Assembly: GCF_004364335.1 (NCBI RefSeq)
Contig: NZ_SOCR01000011.1
Span: 152,963 to 216,962, forward strand
Reading direction: 5' to 3'
DNA: 64,000 nucleotides
DNA from: Pseudomonas graminis
GTDB taxonomy: Bacteria; Pseudomonadota; Gammaproteobacteria; Pseudomonadales; Pseudomonadaceae
Of this stretch, positions 60,227-64,000 are shown one piece after another. The translations under genes and the position numbers were made by a program. Below the pieces are notes generated by a model. The model did no database searches and had not been told where the DNA came from. It saw only the letters and a list, made by a program, of their open reading frames with translations. Position 1 is the first letter of the stretch. Every line of letters begins with the position of its first letter.

Positions 60227-63200
60227 GCGCCGGCCTCCTCGCGAGAAAGTGCCTGCCAGGGCGCTTCAAAAATGGGTTTGTACAACGCCTCGCACCATCC
60301 CACGAATTCCTCGCTGCCCAGCAATGCATCGAAGTCCGGGAACTGACGCGCCAGGGCAGTGCTTTCGGCACGCTCGCCCTTGCTGTTCTGGCCATCGCCT
60401 TCATAGGCTTTGCGCGAGGCGGCTTCGGCTTTGATTTCATCGTTCTGCCCCAGCCACGCAAAGGCCGTTTTCACGGCAATCGGCAGTGGTCGCTGCATGC
60501 CCTGATGCCAGGCCAGCAGCAGGTCATTCAACGTCCGCGTGGCGGTGTCTTTGTCCAGCGGCGGCAGCAAGAGCGTTTCGTCGCTGGCCACCAGTGCGGT
60601 GGTCAACGGCAGATCGCATGCGCAGGCCACCAGATGGTTTACCCACGGTTTGGTCAGACGGTGCCACTTGCGCGTCTTCTTGCTGGCAATGGCATTGGGG
60701 ATAGCGGTGATCGCGAGTAGCTCGTTCTGAGGATTTTGATAAAGCCCATCGACCCAGCCATCGAGTTCGACACCCTGATGCTGATAACTGACCGGCAGCG
60801 CGCTGTGCAGCCGCACCGGCCAGCGAATCAGGAGCTCGTGATAGCGGGCGACGAGATCGGGCAGCGGTTCGATCAGCTCATCCTGCAACAAGGTGCCGAA
60901 CCCGGCCATCGGCAGCAAGCCGCTGCCCTGCAAGCGCGTTGCTTGAGCATGCAGTGATTCCTGAATGTGCTCGGGGTCGGTGAGTGCCGCTTGCAGCAAG
61001 CTGTCGCTGAGGCCATAGCGCTCGAGCGCATCGAGCACGAAGGGCTCCTCGTCCGCCAACGGCGCTTCGGCCACTTCGAAGAATATCTTCAAGCGCTGAC
61101 TGAAGAAGTGCTTGACCGGATTGCGCAGGAAATCCTGCAACTGCATCAGACTCAGCGGCTCTTCCTGCTGGTGCTTTTGCAGCGCTTTTTTTTCGCCTGC
61201 TTCGGTGACGGCTTCGTGCAGCACCTGCCACTCGCGGGCAAAGCTGAAGAACTCCGGGTTCTCTTGAAAGTATTTGGCACTGAACGGCTGCAGCGGATGT
61301 TCAACGGTGAGTTTGTGCAGCAACTGCTGACCCGGATCACGCTTGTTATCGTCCTCGGGCTCGATAGCATTGGCCAGCCGCCAACCGCTGGACAGATGAT
61401 CGCGCAACTGCCCGATGAGCACCGAAGCCGGCCGCTCGGAATTGTCACGAATGCTTCGTCCCACCCAACTGATGTACAGCTGATCACGGGCGGACAACAG
61501 CGCTTCCAGCAGTAGATAGCGATCATCCTCGCGCCGGGAACGGTCGCCGGGACGGTAGTCGCTGCCCATCAGATCGAAATCCAGCGGCGGTTGCGCGCGC
61601 GGGTAATCGCCGTCATTCATGCCCAGCAGGCAGACGATTTTGAATGGAATCGCGCGCATCGGCATGAGCGTGCAGAAGTTGACCGATCCGGCCAGAAAGC
61701 GCTGGGACAACCTCCCTTGATCAAGCCCGGCCAGCCAGGCTTCACGTACGACCGTTAACGGCAACTCCTCTTCCAGTCCAACGGCCTCGCAGGTCTGCAG
61801 CCAGGTTTCGCGCAACGTTTCGAGTTGGCTGAGGAGGTAGTCGTCGTGCTCACTGTCGGCCATGAAGAATAGCTGCATGACGGCTTGAAGGCGCGCGCCC
61901 CACATCGCGGGGGTCGCGGGTTGGGAGAGCTCGTTGTGCGCGACCTGAAGCGCGTCGATCAGGGACACCAGCGGGCCAATCAGCGCAGCGTCCAGCCCGC
62001 CGATTTCGTCATATGGCTGAATGCCGTCGTAGGCCGCACCTGCCCCGACGGCGTACCCCAGCAACATGCGACGCAGCCCAAAATGCCAGCTGTTCTGCTC
62101 AAGCTGTTCAGGCAAGCCCAGCCCCTCGCGCTGTACCGCATTGAGCCCCCATCGCACACCCGCTCCCTCAATCCAGCGGTGCAGGGTTGGCAGGTCTCGC
62201 TCATCAATGCCGAACCGCGTGCGTAATGCGGGAACATCCAGCAGATCGAGGATTTCACTGACCGGGAATCGACTGTCCGGAATCTTCAGCAAATGCTCGA
62301 CGGCGATCAACAGCGGATCACGGCCGCGTTGGCCCTGATCCGCGAGGGTGAAGGGGATAAAGCGGCGATCGTCGCGATCCAGCTGGCCGAACACCGCGCG
62401 AATGTGAGGGGCATAGCTGTCAATGTCCGGCACCATGACGATAACGTCGCGGGGACGAAGATCCGGATCCTTACTGAAACGCGCGAGCAGTTGGTCGTGC
62501 AACACCTCCACTTCACGCTGGGCACTGTGTGCGACATGAAAGCGGATCGAGAGGTCAGTCTTTATGTCCACGGCCGGCCAGACGTCACGGGTCTCGCTCA
62601 AAGGACGCAGCTCAAGGATATCGTCCTGGAGTTGATTCAGGAGGGACGTGGGTTCGCTCTCGCTGAACAGGTCAATGCGCCCGTCACGAAAGATCGACCG
62701 GTAGCTGTTCGGGTCATCATGACTGTCGAGCAAGTTGATGTAATCACGACCCTGCTTGCCCCACGCAGCCAGCAGCGGGTGAGCGTGCTGGTGCAGCGCG
62801 TCAGGGTTCAGCACCACCGGCATGCCGGGTTTTCGCGATTGGCGTTTGTATTCGTGACGTAGGAGATCCTTGTCAGCCACGATGTCTGCCCAGTGATGAC
62901 GGCAGGGGTTGTGCACGCATAGCAGGACCTGGCTGAAACGAGCCAGCCCGGCAAGCGCCTCTAATGCCTGGGCTGGCAATGAGGAGATTCCGAAAACAAT
63001 CACTCGCGCCGGCAAACCGGCCGGTGCCTCGGCCAGGCTGTTGATGCGTTCGATGTAACGCTGATGCACCCCGGCACGGCTCTGGGCCATGCCCTCTGCC
63101 CCGACATCATGGAGCAGCGCACGCCACAGTTCGGCTTGCCAGCAGTTCTCTGCTTTCAGCGGCTTTGCCTCTCCCCGCCCGGTTCTGAGTTGATGCTTGC

Positions 63201-63708
63201 CGGCCGCCCAATCTTCCAGCCAGTCAGCGCGGTACACCTGATATTGGTCGAACAGGTCAGCAAGCCGCTCAGACAACTGGTAACGCTTGCGCAGGTCGGT
63301 GTCCGCCGTCAGGAATCGCTGCAGCGGCTCGAAGTGTGGCTGGTTGATCAGGCCGGGGAGCAGCCGCATCAATCGCCAGGTCAGGGGAGCTTTATCCAGC
63401 AACGAGGTTTCCGGAATCTCCGCCTTGCCCAACACCGCGCGATACAACTGCCACATGAAGCTGCCAGGGAGCTGCACATCGATCGCGGCGGCAATGCCGC
63501 AACCGCCTTGATCATCGTCCTGTGCATCTTCTGCCAGGGCGAGCTTTAACCATTGGGCAATACCGTTGCTCTGTACCAGCGCCACTTCGTTCTCGAGCGG
63601 AGTGAGGGGGTAACGCCGCATCCATGACACAACAAGGCCACGCAGCTCATCCAGGCGATTCCCATGGACCACCATAAACCCGGAGTTGAGATCGGATGTC
63701 ACCGGCAT
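60223..63708 (-). CDS. recC: Exodeoxyribonuclease V gamma chain (RecC)
   Basis: A 1161-residue helicase-like subunit without a Walker A motif, as usual for RecC, which recognises Chi and holds RecB and RecD. FMVVHGNRLDELRGLVVSWM at the start, PLTPLENEVALVQSNGIAQW and GRSIRDNSERPASVLIGQL are typical. It is the first gene of the operon on the minus strand. The gene upstream is the end of an rRNA operon with a terminator, so the promoter should lie within 63709-63870. Confidence 0.96.
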   Translation of the reverse strand: MPVTSDLNSGFMVVHGNRLDELRGLVVSWMRRYPLTPLENEVALVQSNGIAQWLKLALAEDAQDDDQGGCGIAAAIDVQLPGSFMWQLYRAVLGKAEIPETSLLDKAPLTWRLMRLLPGLINQPHFEPLQRFLTADTDLRKRYQLSERLADLFDQYQVYRADWLEDWAAGKHQLRTGRGEAKPLKAENCWQAELWRALLHDVGAEGMAQSRAGVHQRYIERINSLAEAPAGLPARVIVFGISSLPAQALEALAGLARFSQVLLCVHNPCRHHWADIVADKDLLRHEYKRQSRKPGMPVVLNPDALHQHAHPLLAAWGKQGRDYINLLDSHDDPNSYRSIFRDGRIDLFSESEPTSLLNQLQDDILELRPLSETRDVWPAVDIKTDLSIRFHVAHSAQREVEVLHDQLLARFSKDPDLRPRDVIVMVPDIDSYAPHIRAVFGQLDRDDRRFIPFTLADQGQRGRDPLLIAVEHLLKIPDSRFPVSEILDLLDVPALRTRFGIDERDLPTLHRWIEGAGVRWGLNAVQREGLGLPEQLEQNSWHFGLRRMLLGYAVGAGAAYDGIQPYDEIGGLDAALIGPLVSLIDALQVAHNELSQPATPAMWGARLQAVMQLFFMADSEHDDYLLSQLETLRETWLQTCEAVGLEEELPLTVVREAWLAGLDQGRLSQRFLAGSVNFCTLMPMRAIPFKIVCLLGMNDGDYPRAQPPLDFDLMGSDYRPGDRSRREDDRYLLLEALLSARDQLYISWVGRSIRDNSERPASVLIGQLRDHLSSGWRLANAIEPEDDNKRDPGQQLLHKLTVEHPLQPFSAKYFQENPEFFSFAREWQVLHEAVTEAGEKKALQKHQQEEPLSLMQLQDFLRNPVKHFFSQRLKIFFEVAEAPLADEEPFVLDALERYGLSDSLLQAALTDPEHIQESLHAQATRLQGSGLLPMAGFGTLLQDELIEPLPDLVARYHELLIRWPVRLHSALPVSYQHQGVELDGWVDGLYQNPQNELLAITAIPNAIASKKTRKWHRLTKPWVNHLVACACDLPLTTALVASDETLLLPPLDKDTATRTLNDLLLAWHQGMQRPLPIAVKTAFAWLGQNDEIKAEAASRKAYEGDGQNSKGERAESTALARQFPDFDALLGSEEFVGWCEALYKPIFEAPWQALSREEAGA

Positions 63709-63867
63709 AGCTGCGTCCCTTGGTCTTTCAAAAGAGGGAGAAGACTACCAGAGGGAGAGGAATCGTTAGCGGTCGATCTTGTCAGAGCGGCTGGCAACCG
63801 CTCTCCGGAGGTGGTGATGCGGGGCAGTGTGGTTGGCAGCTTTCCACGCCTGAAGCTTTTCCGCGCG
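63709..63867. other. Intergenic region between rRNA operon end and recC
   Basis: About 160 bp without a supported gene between the rRNA terminator and the recC start codon. It should hold the promoter of recCBD. I see no clear promoter boxes; the ribosome-binding site before recC is weak. Confidence 0.4.
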
Positions 63868-63904
63868 CAAAAACAAAACCCCATCTGCTTACGCAAATGG
63901 GGTT
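63868..63904 (-). terminator. Terminator of the rRNA operon
   Basis: Read on the minus strand, arms aaccccat and atggggtt (63897-63904 with 63877-63884) form the stem, extended inside by tgc/gca, and a T-rich tract (ttttgtttttg) follows. It is placed a few bases after the 5S rRNA 3' end, as in other Pseudomonas rrn operons. Confidence 0.93.
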
Positions 63905-63913
63905 CTGGAATTT

Positions 63914-64000
63914 AATCTTGACGATGACCTACTCTCACATGGGGAAACCCCACACTACCATCGGCGATGCATCGTTTCACTGCTGAGTTCGGGATGGGAT
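63914..64000 (-). rRNA. rrf: 5S ribosomal RNA (partial, 3' part)
   Basis: The minus strand reads ATCCCATCCCGAACTCAG, then AACGATGCATCGGCGATGGT and GTGGGGTTTCCCCATGTGAG up to GTAGGTCATCGTCAAG, which is the 3' two-thirds of a Pseudomonas 5S rRNA. The 5' part and the rest of the rRNA operon lie beyond the right edge. The exact 3' end is uncertain by a few bases. Confidence 0.95.

Overview
The window is about 64 kb of a high-GC gammaproteobacterial chromosome, almost certainly a fluorescent Pseudomonas (P. syringae or P. fluorescens group). The evidence is the gene content and order (multi-copy dppA, an OprD-type porin, dppBCDF, then piuA, piuC, a Sel1 gene and speC, as remembered from the P. aeruginosa PA4496-PA4519 region), many Pseudomonas-type REP palindromes, and a 5S rRNA of Pseudomonas type cut by the right edge.

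Layout. 1-2480: the end of an unknown gene, then a large HET-C-like protein carrying a HEFGH metallopeptidase motif. 2593-15242: a dipeptide/oligopeptide uptake cluster with four DppA-type binding proteins, one OprD-family porin and a single DppBCDF transporter, closed by a strong terminator. 15391-16887: a REP pair and an IS110/IS1111-family insertion sequence. 16888-23518: an iron-acquisition block (PepSY/flavoprotein reductase, PiuA receptor, PiuC dioxygenase, Sel1 protein) with a Fur-box candidate. 23777-28111: an accessory locus with two alpha-xenorhabdolysin (XaxA/YaxA) family subunits, one XaxB-like subunit and one unrecognised partner. 28165-33349: speC with a terminator-bearing leader, and an osmoprotectant ABC transporter operon. 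33684-41915: prfC, ggt, a DMT exporter with a divergent LysR gene, a second LysR gene, mdaB and a TSUP permease. 42176-47733: an atypical argH paralogue, then mmsB, mmsA and an MFS transporter. 48146-54101: a LysR gene, then a four-gene cluster (TIM-barrel isomerase-like protein, 2OG-Fe(II) oxygenase, amino-acid binding protein, fused permease-ATPase). 54444-63708: the overlapping recC-recB-recD operon, followed by an rRNA operon terminator and partial 5S rRNA on the minus strand.

How the parts work together. The peptide cluster forms a full route: porin, alternative periplasmic receptors, then one inner-membrane pump. The iron block pairs a TonB receptor with a cytoplasmic dioxygenase and a membrane flavoreductase, the arrangement of a Fur-controlled siderophore uptake and iron-release unit. 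The two-XaxA toxin locus sits between genes adjacent in my memory of P. aeruginosa and looks visibly AT-richer, suggesting an acquired island. REP elements occupy most long intergenic gaps from 15 kb to 54 kb; they include hybrid pairs, a 132-bp composite module shared by two loci 6 kb apart, and one REP that supplies the last codons of a transporter gene.
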